Shown in pieces: positions 49,387-57,175 of a stretch of DNA of 64,000 bases (position 1 is the stretch's first letter; each line of letters begins with the position of its first letter). The stretch covers positions 286,172 to 350,171 of the forward strand of contig CAJFQF010000003.1 in NCBI GenBank assembly GCA_904418995.1, written 5' to 3'. The position numbers were made by a program, and so were the translations under genes. This DNA is from Heritagella_A intestinalis. Its GTDB lineage: Bacteria > Bacillota > Clostridia > Oscillospirales > Acutalibacteraceae. The notes under the pieces are model-generated. The model was not told where the DNA came from, ran no database searches, and saw only the letters and a list, made by a program, of their open reading frames with translations.

Positions 49387-49462
49387 TGGGCTGTCGCCAA
49401 GGGGTAAGGCAACGGACTTTGACTCCGTCATTCCGCTGGTTCAAATCCAGCCAGCCCAGCCA
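49387..49462 (+). tRNA. tRNA-Gln(TTG)
   Basis: Acceptor TGGGCTG / CAGCCCA, anticodon stem ACGGA/TCCGT with loop CTTTGAC (anticodon TTG). CCA is encoded (49460-49462). Confidence 0.97.
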
Positions 49463-49465
49463 GTC

Positions 49466-49510
49466 GAGTGCCTCGACACGCAATTCGCGTTCGGGGCACT
49501 CTTCTTTTTT
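49466..49510 (+). terminator. Terminator 1 after the tRNA cluster
   Basis: GAGTGCC (49466-49472) pairs with GGCACTC (49495-49501) followed by TTCTTTTTT. The loop contains the ATTCGCGTTC sequence repeated in terminator 2. Confidence 0.8.
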
Positions 49511-49658
49511 GTTAATTTCTCCTCGCGTTCAAGCGAATATCTTTTTTGTGGCACAAATCCACCAGGCTGAGCCTGGACGCCATTCGCGTTCCGGGCTCAG
49601 TTTTTATTTTACCTGTTCCCTCGCGCTTACAGCGGATATCCTTTTTGCAGCATAAATT
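49483..49658 (+). repeat. Degenerate tandem repeat, two units of about 76 bases
   Basis: Unit 1 runs 49483-49558 and unit 2 runs 49582-49658, offset 99 bases. Both start ATTCGCGTTC, contain a terminator 3' arm, then CTCGCGTTCAAGCGAATATC versus CTCGCGCTTACAGCGGATAT, and end GGCACAAAT / CAGCATAAAT. The copies have diverged by many substitutions. Confidence 0.6.
49567..49610 (+). terminator. Terminator 2, second unit of the repeat
   Basis: CTGAGCCTGG (49567-49576) pairs with CCGGGCTCAG (49591-49600) followed by TTTTTATTTT. Confidence 0.75.
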
Positions 49659-49838
49659 TAACGGCGAGTGGCCGCTCCCAATCACGCACTTCACTTTGCG
49701 GGGTGTGTTTTGTTTCCGCGTTTTTTATTTTGGAAAGCAAAGAATTCCAATCAAGCGGGAAAGGCGCAACACAGGCAGAGTTTTATTACAAATTCCCGAA
49801 AAATGAATATTGAGAAATAAAATTTATATAGATCGCCC

Positions 49839-49867
49839 TTGCGAATCGGCAAAGGCCGTGCTAAAAT
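49839..49867 (+). promoter_or_regulatory. Promoter of the antiporter gene
   Basis: TTGCGA (49839-49844), 17-base spacer, TAAAAT (49862-49867). The stretch 49660-49838 upstream is AT-rich with no gene that I can see. Confidence 0.55.
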
Positions 49868-49922
49868 GTGTACTGGTAAAAATCAAACGGGAATAAGTTT
49901 GAAAAGAAAGGACAGATTGTGT

Positions 49923-51218
49923 ATGTCGTATGATTTTCTGCTGGATCTGGCGCTGATCCTGCTATGTACCAAGGTGTTTGGCCTTTTAACCCGCAGTTTT
50001 AAAATGCCGCAGGTAGTTGGCGCACTGTTGGCGGGTGTGATTCTGGGGCCGGCAGTTCTCAACATCCTTCAGGATGCGGATTTTATTACCAAAGTTTCTG
50101 AAGTGGGCGTTATCGTCCTGATGTTTACCGCCGGTATGGAGACGGATGTCCGGGAATTAAAAAAGACGGGCAAAGCTTCTTTTGTCATCGCCCTTTGCGG
50201 TGTGCTGGTTCCTCTGGGCGGCGGATTCCTCCTGGCGCACTTCTTCAATGATCCCAGTATGTCCGAGGGTGCAACCGCAAGCGTGTTCCTTCAGAATATG
50301 TTTATCGGCGTCATTCTCACAGCTACTTCCGTCAGCATTACAGTGGAGACCCTGAAGGAAATGGGCAAACTCAATACCCGGGCTGGCAACGCTATCTTGG
50401 GTGCGGCTATTATCGACGATATCCTGGGCATTGTCGCCCTGACGATTATCACCAGCCTGGCGGATGAGTCGGTGCAGATTGGCATTGTGCTGCTCCAGAT
50501 CGTTGGTTTCTTTGTATTCGCAGGCGTGGTAGGCTTCCTGTTCTTCCTGTTCTTCCGCAAGCTGCAGAACCATTATCACAAGGATATGCGCCGGTTTGTT
50601 ATCCTGGCCTTTGTGTTCTGCCTGCTGATTTCCTATTGTGCGGAGGAATTCTTCGGCGTAGCGGATATCACAGGTGCATTTATCGCTGGTCTGATTATTT
50701 CCAACACGCAGCGCGCCCCGTATATCGCTTCCCGGTTTGAAACGCTTTCCTATACGTTGATTTCCCCGGTCTTTTTCGCCAGTATCGGCCTGAAAATGAC
50801 CCTTCCCGAGATGACGCCCCATATTATCATTTTCTCCGTCCTGCTCATGGTGATTGCCGTCATTACGAAAATCATCGGCTGCGGCCTGGGCGCAAAGCTC
50901 TGCCGTTTCTCCACCCGCGAGTCGCTGCAGGTAGGTGTGGGCATGGTGTCCCGGGGCGAAGTAGCCTTGATCGTGGCCACTAAGGGTTCCGCTTTGGGCC
51001 TGATGTCCAACATGTTCATGGGGCCGGTGATCCTCACCGTGGTGGTAACCACTGTGGTGGCTCCCGTCCTTCTGAAGCTGGCATTCGCGCATAAAAAGGG
51101 TGGAAAAGGCGGCGAGTTGGATCAACGGCTCGAAGAGTCCGAACTGGTCAAGAATTACAATATTGCCACTGGGGATCACGAAAAGCTCTCCACTGTTTCG
51201 GAGCCAGCTGAAAGCTGA
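49923..51218 (+). CDS. Kef-type CPA2 cation/proton antiporter
   Basis: A 431-residue protein with about twelve helices. The CPA2 core DDILGIVALTI (paired Asp residues of the ion site) and GLKMTLPEM/SRGEVALIVAT segments are clear. No C-terminal RCK/TrkA-N domain is present; the tail of about 45 residues is short and charged. It exchanges Na+ or K+ for H+, fitting a Na+-based energy economy with the decarboxylase pump nearby. The ATG at 49923 follows AAAGGACAG; 28 upstream codons are untranslated leader. Confidence 0.92.
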   Translation: MSYDFLLDLALILLCTKVFGLLTRSFKMPQVVGALLAGVILGPAVLNILQDADFITKVSEVGVIVLMFTAGMETDVRELKKTGKASFVIALCGVLVPLGGGFLLAHFFNDPSMSEGATASVFLQNMFIGVILTATSVSITVETLKEMGKLNTRAGNAILGAAIIDDILGIVALTIITSLADESVQIGIVLLQIVGFFVFAGVVGFLFFLFFRKLQNHYHKDMRRFVILAFVFCLLISYCAEEFFGVADITGAFIAGLIISNTQRAPYIASRFETLSYTLISPVFFASIGLKMTLPEMTPHIIIFSVLLMVIAVITKIIGCGLGAKLCRFSTRESLQVGVGMVSRGEVALIVATKGSALGLMSNMFMGPVILTVVVTTVVAPVLLKLAFAHKKGGKGGELDQRLEESELVKNYNIATGDHEKLSTVSEPAES

Positions 51219-51377
51219 TTGCAATCGAAAATAGAAAGTCCAGACAGGCTGTTGTTTGAGATCGCCCGGTAAAAACGGGCAATAGCCAAAATACCTCCTG
51301 ATGTGATACCCTGCTGCCGGAGATTAAAATGATGCTTAAGAGTGGGCAAATAAGCGGGAGATTGCAAATTACTTTAC
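51219..51377. other. Intergenic region before the gerA operon
   Basis: About 160 bases without a gene. It holds a small hairpin GCCCG-GTAAAAA-CGGGC (about 51265-51281). No other structure was recognised. Confidence 0.4.
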
Positions 51378-51406
51378 GCACCTCACTTTTAAGAGGTGCG
51401 TTTTTT
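51378..51406 (+). terminator. Terminator of the antiporter gene
   Basis: CGCACCTC (51378-51385) pairs with GAGGTGCG (51393-51400) followed by TTTTTT. Confidence 0.9.
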
Positions 51407-51443
51407 GTGCTTATACAGAATTTCCTATGCTCCTACCCTTTCC

Positions 51444-51465
51444 TTCTCCGGATAATTCCGGAGAA
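51444..51465 (+). repeat. Perfect inverted repeat in the gerAA leader
   Basis: TTCTCCGGA (51444-51452), TAAT, TCCGGAGAA (51457-51465). It has no T-run, so is an operator or 5' leader stem rather than a terminator. A sigma-G promoter, expected for a germination operon, was not identified with confidence. Confidence 0.5.
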
Positions 51466-51512
51466 AACTGCCAGACTAAAGGGAGAAACATCAGATAGGG
51501 AGGCGCGGCGAA

Positions 51513-53018
51513 ATGCAGGAAAAAAAAGAACAAGGGTCCGGGACTCCACCGGTCCCAACGGGAGGGTTTTCCTCCTCTTTGCTGGAAAACCTGGTCGTTT
51601 TCCGCAGGGCCTTCCAGGATAGCATTGACTTTGTCCAGCGGGAATTTTCCCTGGGAGAAACCCGGGCAGCCATTTTGTCCGTAGAGGGGCTTATTGATAA
51701 GAAGCTCATCACGCAGGGAATCCTGCGTCCCATTCTGGAGGCTCCCATCCTCCAATTAGATGGAGACGCCAAAATGCGGTACATCCGGGACCAGGTGCTT
51801 GCCATGTCGGACCAGATGCAGGTGGGGACCTTTGCCGAGGCCATGGACAAGCTCATGTCCGGCTTTGCGGTACTGGCCATGGATGGCTGCGATTTCATGA
51901 TAGCCTTTGGCGTCCAGGGCTTTTCTTTCCGGAGTATTCAGGAACCTTCTAACGAAAAGGCCCAGAGAGGCTCCCGGGAAGGATTTGTGGAACCCTTGCA
52001 GATCAATATTTCCATGATCCGGCGGCGAATGAAAAATCCAAACTTGATGTTCGAGCGCATGATATTGGGAAACCAATCCCAAACAGCAGTGGCCCTATGC
52101 TATCTTCGGGGGACTGTCTCTCCGGAGATTGTCCAGAAAATCCGGTCATCCCTGCGCCAGGCCCAGTTGGAAACCGTGCTGGCAGCCGGTTATCTTATCC
52201 CCTTTTTGGAGCAGGGCGGAGTGTTCAGCAGCGTGGGCATCTCCGAGCGGCCGGATACGGTATGCGGTAAGGTAGCGGAGGGGCGGGTGGCTATCCTGGT
52301 AGATGGCGTTCCCAACGTGTTGGTGGTACCCCATCTATTTGTAGAGAACTTCCAGAGCTTTGACGACTACGCCAATCGGCCCTTTTACGCGGCATTTACC
52401 CGCTGGCTGAAATATCTGGCCTTTTTTATCGCTATTTTCCTACCGGGATTTTTTGTCGCGATAGGTACTTTTCACCCGGAGCTTCTGCCGGAACCTCTCC
52501 TGGTGCGTATCGCCGAAGCGGAGGCCAATACCCCTTTTCCTTTAATGGCGGAGGCCATAGTGCTTCACTTCATGTATGAGATTATGCGGGAAGCGGGACT
52601 GCGTGTTCCATCCAATTTGACCCATGCGGTGAGTATCGTTGGCGCCCTGGTTATCGGGGAGACTGCTGTCAACGCTGGACTTATCGGCGGGCCCACTCTG
52701 CTGATCATCGCCATGACGGCCATTGCCGGCTATGTAGTGCCCAAGCTCTATGAGCCTATTGCTATCCTGCGGCTGGTATTTATCATTGTTGGCGGGATGT
52801 TAGGGATTTGGGGAATCCTGTTATGCTTTGGAGGCGTACTGCTGAATATCGCTTCGGAAAGCGCCTATCGGATCCCGTTCACTGCACCGGTATCCCCATT
52901 CAGCCTGCGGGATATGCGGGATGTGTTGATTCGGGCCAGCTGGAAAATTCTTGGCAAAAACCCGGAGCCGGTGCAAAATATGCCGGGAAGCAACGTGAGA
53001 GGGAGGAGAAAGCCGTGA
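51513..53018 (+). CDS. gerAA: Spore germination receptor A subunit (GerAA family)
   Basis: A 501-residue protein with a soluble N-terminal domain (about 1-290) and a membrane domain of about five helices, the GerA fold. Conserved blocks seen are NPNLMFERMILGNQSQT and the VEGRVAILVDGVPNVLVVPHLF-type segment (here GRVAILVDGVPNVLVVPHLF). The A subunit forms the ion channel of the nutrient germinant receptor in the spore inner membrane. Start at 51513 behind ATAGGGAGG. It overlaps gerAB by 4 bases. Confidence 0.93.
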   Translation: MQEKKEQGSGTPPVPTGGFSSSLLENLVVFRRAFQDSIDFVQREFSLGETRAAILSVEGLIDKKLITQGILRPILEAPILQLDGDAKMRYIRDQVLAMSDQMQVGTFAEAMDKLMSGFAVLAMDGCDFMIAFGVQGFSFRSIQEPSNEKAQRGSREGFVEPLQINISMIRRRMKNPNLMFERMILGNQSQTAVALCYLRGTVSPEIVQKIRSSLRQAQLETVLAAGYLIPFLEQGGVFSSVGISERPDTVCGKVAEGRVAILVDGVPNVLVVPHLFVENFQSFDDYANRPFYAAFTRWLKYLAFFIAIFLPGFFVAIGTFHPELLPEPLLVRIAEAEANTPFPLMAEAIVLHFMYEIMREAGLRVPSNLTHAVSIVGALVIGETAVNAGLIGGPTLLIIAMTAIAGYVVPKLYEPIAILRLVFIIVGGMLGIWGILLCFGGVLLNIASESAYRIPFTAPVSPFSLRDMRDVLIRASWKILGKNPEPVQNMPGSNVRGRRKP

Positions 53019-54094
53019 GGCGGAAAGGATGTATCAGTGCGGGGCAGCTCTTTACGCTGGCTTTTCTTACCCGGCTTATCATGATGGTAACAGTGGATTC
53101 CCGTCTGGCAGGCGGAGGGAGTTTGCTGGATTTGTGCCTGTCAGCAGTGCTGTATCTGGGGCTGAACCTGCTTTTCATCCTGCCGGCTTGGCTGCTCCAC
53201 CGACGTTGGCCAGAGCTGGATGTCATCCAAATTGCCGGATATGGATTGGGCCGGGGAAGTATGGTGGTGGCCGGGCTGTATGTGGCTTATTTTCTCTTTA
53301 TGAACGGCTATTTTCTCTCCTTCTTCACCTTGTTTATGGAGAATGAGGTGAATTCTCAGATTCCTGTTTGGGTAGTGGGAGCGGCGGTTTTGGTAGTAGC
53401 CTGCTACGGGGCCTTTTTGGGGCTGGAGTCCATTGCCCGCACGGGCGGATTTATCTTTCTCATTGTCTGTGCCGGGATGCTTTTCCTATTGGTGTGCCTG
53501 AATCAGGAGCTCCGGGCTGAAAATTTTTCCCCTCTCTTATATGATGGCCCGCAGACCGTGATCCAGGGGACGCTGCTGTTTGTTTCCCGGGGCACCTTCT
53601 ATTGCATCCTGCCATTGCTGATGCCCCGGACTACTGGGAAATTACGGATTCAATATCTTCTATGGAATGTGGGGCTCTGTCTATTCTTCATTGTGATGCT
53701 GGTGACGGTCTGCGGCGCTTTAGGGCCCATGGCTCAGCTGGAAACTGCTCCGGTGCATACGGCGGCAGCCCTGGCGCAGTCGGGCCCCTTCCAGCGGCTG
53801 GACGCCATTTATATTGGTATTTGGATGATGGGTCTTTTTCTAATTCTCTCTTTAGATTTGTATCTGGTGAGCGTATGCGTTTCCAGGATTTGGGGAAAAG
53901 CAGCCGGGCGCGTCTCCATTCTGGCCGGAGCGGTGCTCTTGTTAGTGGCCTCCAATACCATCCTTTTGACTGCCCAAATGCAGCAGGCCCTTTTCCGTCT
54001 GGAAATCGTCCTGTCCGCCACCTTGGGGGTGGGGATGGTTCTGCCGCTGGTGGTTTATGGGGCTGCTAAAATCAAGCAAAAACAGGGGGAGTAG
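53015..54094 (+). CDS. gerAB: Spore germination receptor B subunit (endospore permease)
   Basis: A 359-residue APC-like permease with ten hydrophobic segments. Family features include ISAGQLFTLAFLTRLIMM at the N-terminus and GCALGPMAQLE-type mid-region. It binds the germinant, usually an amino acid. The start is the GTG at 53015 that overlaps the gerAA stop (GTGA) and follows GGGAGGAG; the frame is open further upstream but lies inside gerAA. Confidence 0.92.
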   Translation: MRRKGCISAGQLFTLAFLTRLIMMVTVDSRLAGGGSLLDLCLSAVLYLGLNLLFILPAWLLHRRWPELDVIQIAGYGLGRGSMVVAGLYVAYFLFMNGYFLSFFTLFMENEVNSQIPVWVVGAAVLVVACYGAFLGLESIARTGGFIFLIVCAGMLFLLVCLNQELRAENFSPLLYDGPQTVIQGTLLFVSRGTFYCILPLLMPRTTGKLRIQYLLWNVGLCLFFIVMLVTVCGALGPMAQLETAPVHTAAALAQSGPFQRLDAIYIGIWMMGLFLILSLDLYLVSVCVSRIWGKAAGRVSILAGAVLLLVASNTILLTAQMQQALFRLEIVLSATLGVGMVLPLVVYGAAKIKQKQGE

Positions 54095-54150
54095 ATATTA
54101 CCAGATTGTGATGAAAACCTGTACCAATTGAGAATCAGGAGGGATACCAT

Positions 54151-55275
54151 ATGGATTTGAAGAAAAGGCGGTTTGCCGCGATTATCGGTACGGGGATCCT
54201 GTCCTTGGTGGTGCTCATGGCCGCTTCCATTTTCGGCGGGCAAATCCGCCTGGATGACCGGATGCTCATCCAGGGAGTGGGTGTGGATGTCCAGGGGGAA
54301 GAGGTTCTGGTGTCCGTTCATATTAGCCAGCCAGTAGAGCAGGGAGAAATCCAGCTCCAACAGGTTCGGGGGACCACTGTGCTGGAAGCCCTGAACAAAC
54401 TGGTGCAGAAAAGCGGTAAAACACCTTTGTATTCTCACAATATGGTCGTGGTTTTTGGGAAGTCCTGCGGAGAAGACGGACTAGAAAAATTTCTGGACTT
54501 TTTTGTCCGGTATTATGAAGCCCGGCCTTCGGTCCATCTGTTTATGGCGCAAGGGGAAGCCCGGGAGGTTTTGGAACTGCAAAAGGATGGAAAATACGCG
54601 GATACAGAGGATATAGCACGTATCGCCCACAGCGGCGACGCCAACGGCTGGACGGTGAACACCCGAGTCATTGATTTTGTCAATCAACTCAAAGGGGAAG
54701 GAACCTCTCCCTGTCTGCCCATACTGGCTGTGGAGGAAGAGAATATCCAGGCCGTGGGTACCGCTTTGTTCCAGGAAGACCGGTATTGTGCCGAGCTTTC
54801 CCCGGAAGAAAGCCGGGTATTGCTGCTGGTTACCAAATATCTCAGCGGCGGGCAGTTAGTAGCACAAACGCCACAAGCCGACAAGGTTACCCTAACATTC
54901 CAGTCCAGCCAAGTTTCTCTGGAAAGCAGGATACAGGAAGGCGTTCCCCTGTTTACAATGAAGGTGGATTGTGAAATGGCAATCAGTTCCATGGGAGTGC
55001 TCGGGGAGAACGGGGGAGGCCAGGAGATTTTCAGTCAATTAGAGGAAGCCGCAGAAAATCAACTGGAGGAGAGTATTCGCCAGACCCTGGACAAGACCCT
55101 TCGGAAATATCAAACGGACCCCTTTGGGTTTGGACGGCTCCTGTTTCAGCAGCAAACCGATTGGTGGAAGCAGGAGGGGGAGCACTGGAAAGAATGGATG
55201 CAGAAGGCGGAATTTTCCCTGGATGTGGAGGTACGCATTAACCGGGTGGAGCAGGAACTGTCTCCTTTGCAGTAG
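54151..55275 (+). CDS. gerAC: Spore germination protein C (Ger(x)C family), no lipobox
   Basis: A 374-residue protein with an N-terminal hydrophobic helix (about 9-27), then the GerC domains (LDDRMLIQGVGVDVQG, TPLYSHNMVVVFGKSCGEDG, ARPSVHLFMAQGEAREVLE and the C-terminal antiparallel sheet/helix part). GerC subunits are normally diacylglyceryl-modified at a Cys just after the signal sequence; here the region MAASIFGGQIRLDD has no cysteine. It is likely held by an uncleaved helix. Gene is 56 bases after gerAB, same operon. Confidence 0.9.
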   Translation: MDLKKRRFAAIIGTGILSLVVLMAASIFGGQIRLDDRMLIQGVGVDVQGEEVLVSVHISQPVEQGEIQLQQVRGTTVLEALNKLVQKSGKTPLYSHNMVVVFGKSCGEDGLEKFLDFFVRYYEARPSVHLFMAQGEAREVLELQKDGKYADTEDIARIAHSGDANGWTVNTRVIDFVNQLKGEGTSPCLPILAVEEENIQAVGTALFQEDRYCAELSPEESRVLLLVTKYLSGGQLVAQTPQADKVTLTFQSSQVSLESRIQEGVPLFTMKVDCEMAISSMGVLGENGGGQEIFSQLEEAAENQLEESIRQTLDKTLRKYQTDPFGFGRLLFQQQTDWWKQEGEHWKEWMQKAEFSLDVEVRINRVEQELSPLQ

Positions 55276-55283
55276 TCCTCGTC

Positions 55284-55312
55284 TGGACGGCGGCGGAAAA
55301 ATCTGCTATAAT
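55284..55312 (+). promoter_or_regulatory. Possible promoter of the lipoprotein gene
   Basis: TGGACG (55284-55289), 17-base spacer, TATAAT (55307-55312), between gerAC and the lipoprotein gene. Confidence 0.45.
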
Positions 55313-55344
55313 AAAACAAAATATCCGGGGAGGGGGAAAGGCTC

Positions 55345-56127
55345 ATGGAAAACAAAAAGTGCGTTGGTTGGGCTGGCCTGTTGCTCTGTGTGCTGCTGAC
55401 GATGTTGCTCGGCGGCTGCCAGCAGGTGGACCCCCGTTCGGTCTATACCCAGGCGCAAAAGAAAACCGCAGCCCTTTCCGGCAGTGAGGAGCACATTCAG
55501 TTAACGCTGGTGCTGGATCCAGAGGGCCAGAGCAGCCAGTATACCTGGGACATTACGGCCAAGTTTGTCCAGGACGATAAGTCGCCTCAAATGGAGATCC
55601 GTTCAGAGAATACCTTCCCGGACCGGAGCTTTTATTCCTATTCGCTCTATAGCGGGGGGCGTTTTTTTGCTGATGATAACGGAGAGAAAAACCAGGCGGA
55701 AATGGAATATTCCGTGCTCGTGAACCGCCTATACCGGATTTATCCCACCATAGAGCTTTCCACTTCCCAAATGAAGGGCTTGGCGGTAGAGGAAACTTCG
55801 GAGGGGCTCTCCTTTTCCTTCCAGGTTTCGGCAGGGTCTGTAAAAGGCCTGGCGGATTTTGCGATGAACCAAATTCAAAATTTCAGCGGTTATATCCCTA
55901 CAGATGTAAGTACGAAAACTGCCCAAGGGCAACTTTTGGTGGACAAAAATACTTATATTACTCAAATACAGCTGGAAATTCCCTGTGTAGTGACTCGACG
56001 GGAAGAGGAGATCCAGGGGATCTTGTCTTATCAGCGGACCCTGGAATCCCCCGGGCAATCGGTTTCTGTCCAAATTGAGGATCCGGACAGCTATCAAGAA
56101 GGCTCGATTTGGGATTTGCCTTGGTAA
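55345..56127 (+). CDS. Hypothetical lipoprotein downstream of gerAC
   Basis: A 260-residue protein with lipobox LLGGC (Cys25). The mature part is beta-rich with repeating alternating polar/hydrophobic strands (EEHIQLTLVLDPEG, QYTWDITAKFVQDD, QLLVDKNTYITQIQLEIPC), reminiscent of LolA/LppX-type lipoprotein carriers (DUF6612-like). I cannot name a function. It lies 69 bases after gerAC with a possible promoter of its own and ends at a strong terminator, so link to germination is uncertain. Confidence 0.75.
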   Translation: MENKKCVGWAGLLLCVLLTMLLGGCQQVDPRSVYTQAQKKTAALSGSEEHIQLTLVLDPEGQSSQYTWDITAKFVQDDKSPQMEIRSENTFPDRSFYSYSLYSGGRFFADDNGEKNQAEMEYSVLVNRLYRIYPTIELSTSQMKGLAVEETSEGLSFSFQVSAGSVKGLADFAMNQIQNFSGYIPTDVSTKTAQGQLLVDKNTYITQIQLEIPCVVTRREEEIQGILSYQRTLESPGQSVSVQIEDPDSYQEGSIWDLPW

Positions 56128-56190
56128 TGAAGGCGGGTCTCTTTTTAATGCCATTTCCTGCGTATAGGTGCGTGATGATGGAAATTTTAA

Positions 56191-56236
56191 AAGAAAACTG
56201 CGGTTTGCGAAATGCTTACCGCAGTTTTCTTGTTTT
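56191..56236 (+). terminator. Terminator after the lipoprotein gene
   Basis: AAGAAAACTGCGGT (56191-56204) pairs with ACCGCAGTTTTCTT (56218-56231) followed by GTTTT. Confidence 0.85.
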
Positions 56237-56281
56237 ACACGCTAAATCACATGACGGCAGGGTGCAAAAGCTTAATAAGTG

Positions 56282-56327
56282 AAAAAGGCCGAGCCTGAAA
56301 CGTGATTTGCGTTTCAGGCTCGGCCTT
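56282..56327 (-). terminator. Terminator of the tRNA-Gln/tRNA-Pro unit
   Basis: On the minus strand AAGGCCGAGCCTGAAACG (56327-56310) pairs with CGTTTCAGGCTCGGCCTT (56303-56286) and is followed by TTTTC. An 18-bp perfect stem. Confidence 0.9.
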
Positions 56328-56403
56328 GGTCGAGGTGAGAGGATTTGAACCTCCGGCTTCTACGTCCCGAACGTAGCGCTCTACCAAACTGAGCCACACC
56401 TCG
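56327..56403 (-). tRNA. tRNA-Pro(CGG)
   Basis: Minus strand: acceptor CGAGGTG / CACCTCG, anticodon stem CTACG/CGTAG, loop TTCGGGA (anticodon CGG), T-loop TTCAAAT. CCA is encoded (56329-56327). Confidence 0.96.
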
Positions 56404-56439
56404 ATATGAAGAAACCCCGGAAATACCGAGGTCTCTTTT

Positions 56440-56513
56440 TGGCTGCGGTACTAGGATTTGAACCCAGACAAACAGAGTCAGAGTCTGCCGTGCTACCATT
56501 ACACAATACCGCA
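56440..56513 (-). tRNA. tRNA-Gln(CTG)
   Basis: Minus strand: acceptor TGCGGTA / TACCGCA, anticodon stem GCAGA/TCTGT with loop CTCTGAC (anticodon CTG), T-loop TTCAAAT; CCA is encoded. It complements the tRNA-Gln(TTG) at 49387. Confidence 0.95.
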
Positions 56514-56524
56514 ATGTTTCAGGT

Positions 56525-56550
56525 TTCCCTTACTGGGATTTGAACCGAAC
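56525..56550 (-). pseudogene. 3' remnant of a tRNA gene
   Basis: Minus strand reads TTCGG-TTCAAAT-CCCAG-TAAGGGA: a T-arm with one C-C mismatch and a 7-base acceptor 3' strand, but no 5' half. It sits between the promoter and tRNA-Gln, so it is transcribed as leader. Confidence 0.55.
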
Positions 56551-56557
56551 AACGACT

Positions 56558-56585
56558 ATTATATCAGAAAAAAAGGAAAAGTCAA
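56558..56585 (-). promoter_or_regulatory. Promoter of the tRNA-Gln/Pro unit
   Basis: Minus-strand TTGACT (56585-56580), 16-base spacer, TATAAT (56563-56558). Confidence 0.75.
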
Positions 56586-56732
56586 GGCTTTTTACAAATT
56601 TTTTCTTCGTCGCAAAATAAACCCGAAACTGCGGGCTTTTTCCAATTTGTATGGGGATTCTCAGAGGAGGGCCGGCAACCTTTTTCCGGAAGATTCCACA
56701 GCAATTACCGGCATTTCTTGTCATGTCGTCCC

Positions 56733-56761
56733 TTGTCAGTGGGAGACGGATATGGTATAAT
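56733..56761 (+). promoter_or_regulatory. Promoter of the hydrogenase operon
   Basis: TTGTCA (56733-56738), 17-base spacer, TATAAT (56756-56761), leaving a leader of about 90 bases. I found no Rex-type operator (TTGTTAN6TTAACAA) here. Confidence 0.75.
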
Positions 56762-56854
56762 ATCCACAAGTTCTGGCGCAGACCCCAGGGAATTTTCGGG
56801 GCGGCGCAAGCCGGTGAGCCCGGCACGATATTTTGAAGGAAAGGGTTGTATGTT

Positions 56855-57109
56855 ATGGATATTACTATCTGTATCGGAAGCTCCTGTCATCTCAAGGGTT
56901 CCCAGGACGTGATCCGGATCCTGGAACGCTTGGTGAGCTACCATCATTTGGAGGACAAGATTACCTTGAAAGGCTCCTTCTGCATGGGGGAATGTACGAA
57001 TCCCGGCGTCTGTGTAGACGTAGATGGGGAGCGTTTTAAGATCACCCCATCGGAGACGGAATCCTTTTTTACTTACGAAGTAATGAAACGGCTCGGCGAG
57101 CCGAAGTAA
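56855..57109 (+). CDS. Small 2Fe-2S thioredoxin-like protein (NuoE/HymA C-domain type)
   Basis: An 84-residue protein with four cysteines at 6, 11, 43 and 47 (CIGSSC and CMGEC), the spacing of thioredoxin-fold 2Fe-2S ferredoxins and of the C-terminal half of NuoE. Full NuoE/HydC subunits are about 160 residues, so this is the cluster domain only. No NuoF-like flavoprotein accompanies it. It probably passes electrons within the hydrogenase module. I take ATG 56855 because GGAAAGGG lies 9 bases upstream. Confidence 0.88.
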   Translation: MDITICIGSSCHLKGSQDVIRILERLVSYHHLEDKITLKGSFCMGECTNPGVCVDVDGERFKITPSETESFFTYEVMKRLGEPK

Positions 57110-57175
57110 ATTGCAGGCCCGGTTGTCCGGCGCCGGCGGAATCAAAAACGCCGAAAGGCGGGATGGGTGGTATTT

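Noticed and set aside
49466..49658. Tandem repeat after the tRNAs as a CRISPR array
   Set aside because: Only two diverged copies, containing terminators, with no regular spacers.
56700..56855. A Rex redox operator before the hydrogenase operon
   Set aside because: I looked for TTGTTA-N6-TAACAA; TTGTCA occurs twice but only as direct copies without an inverted partner.
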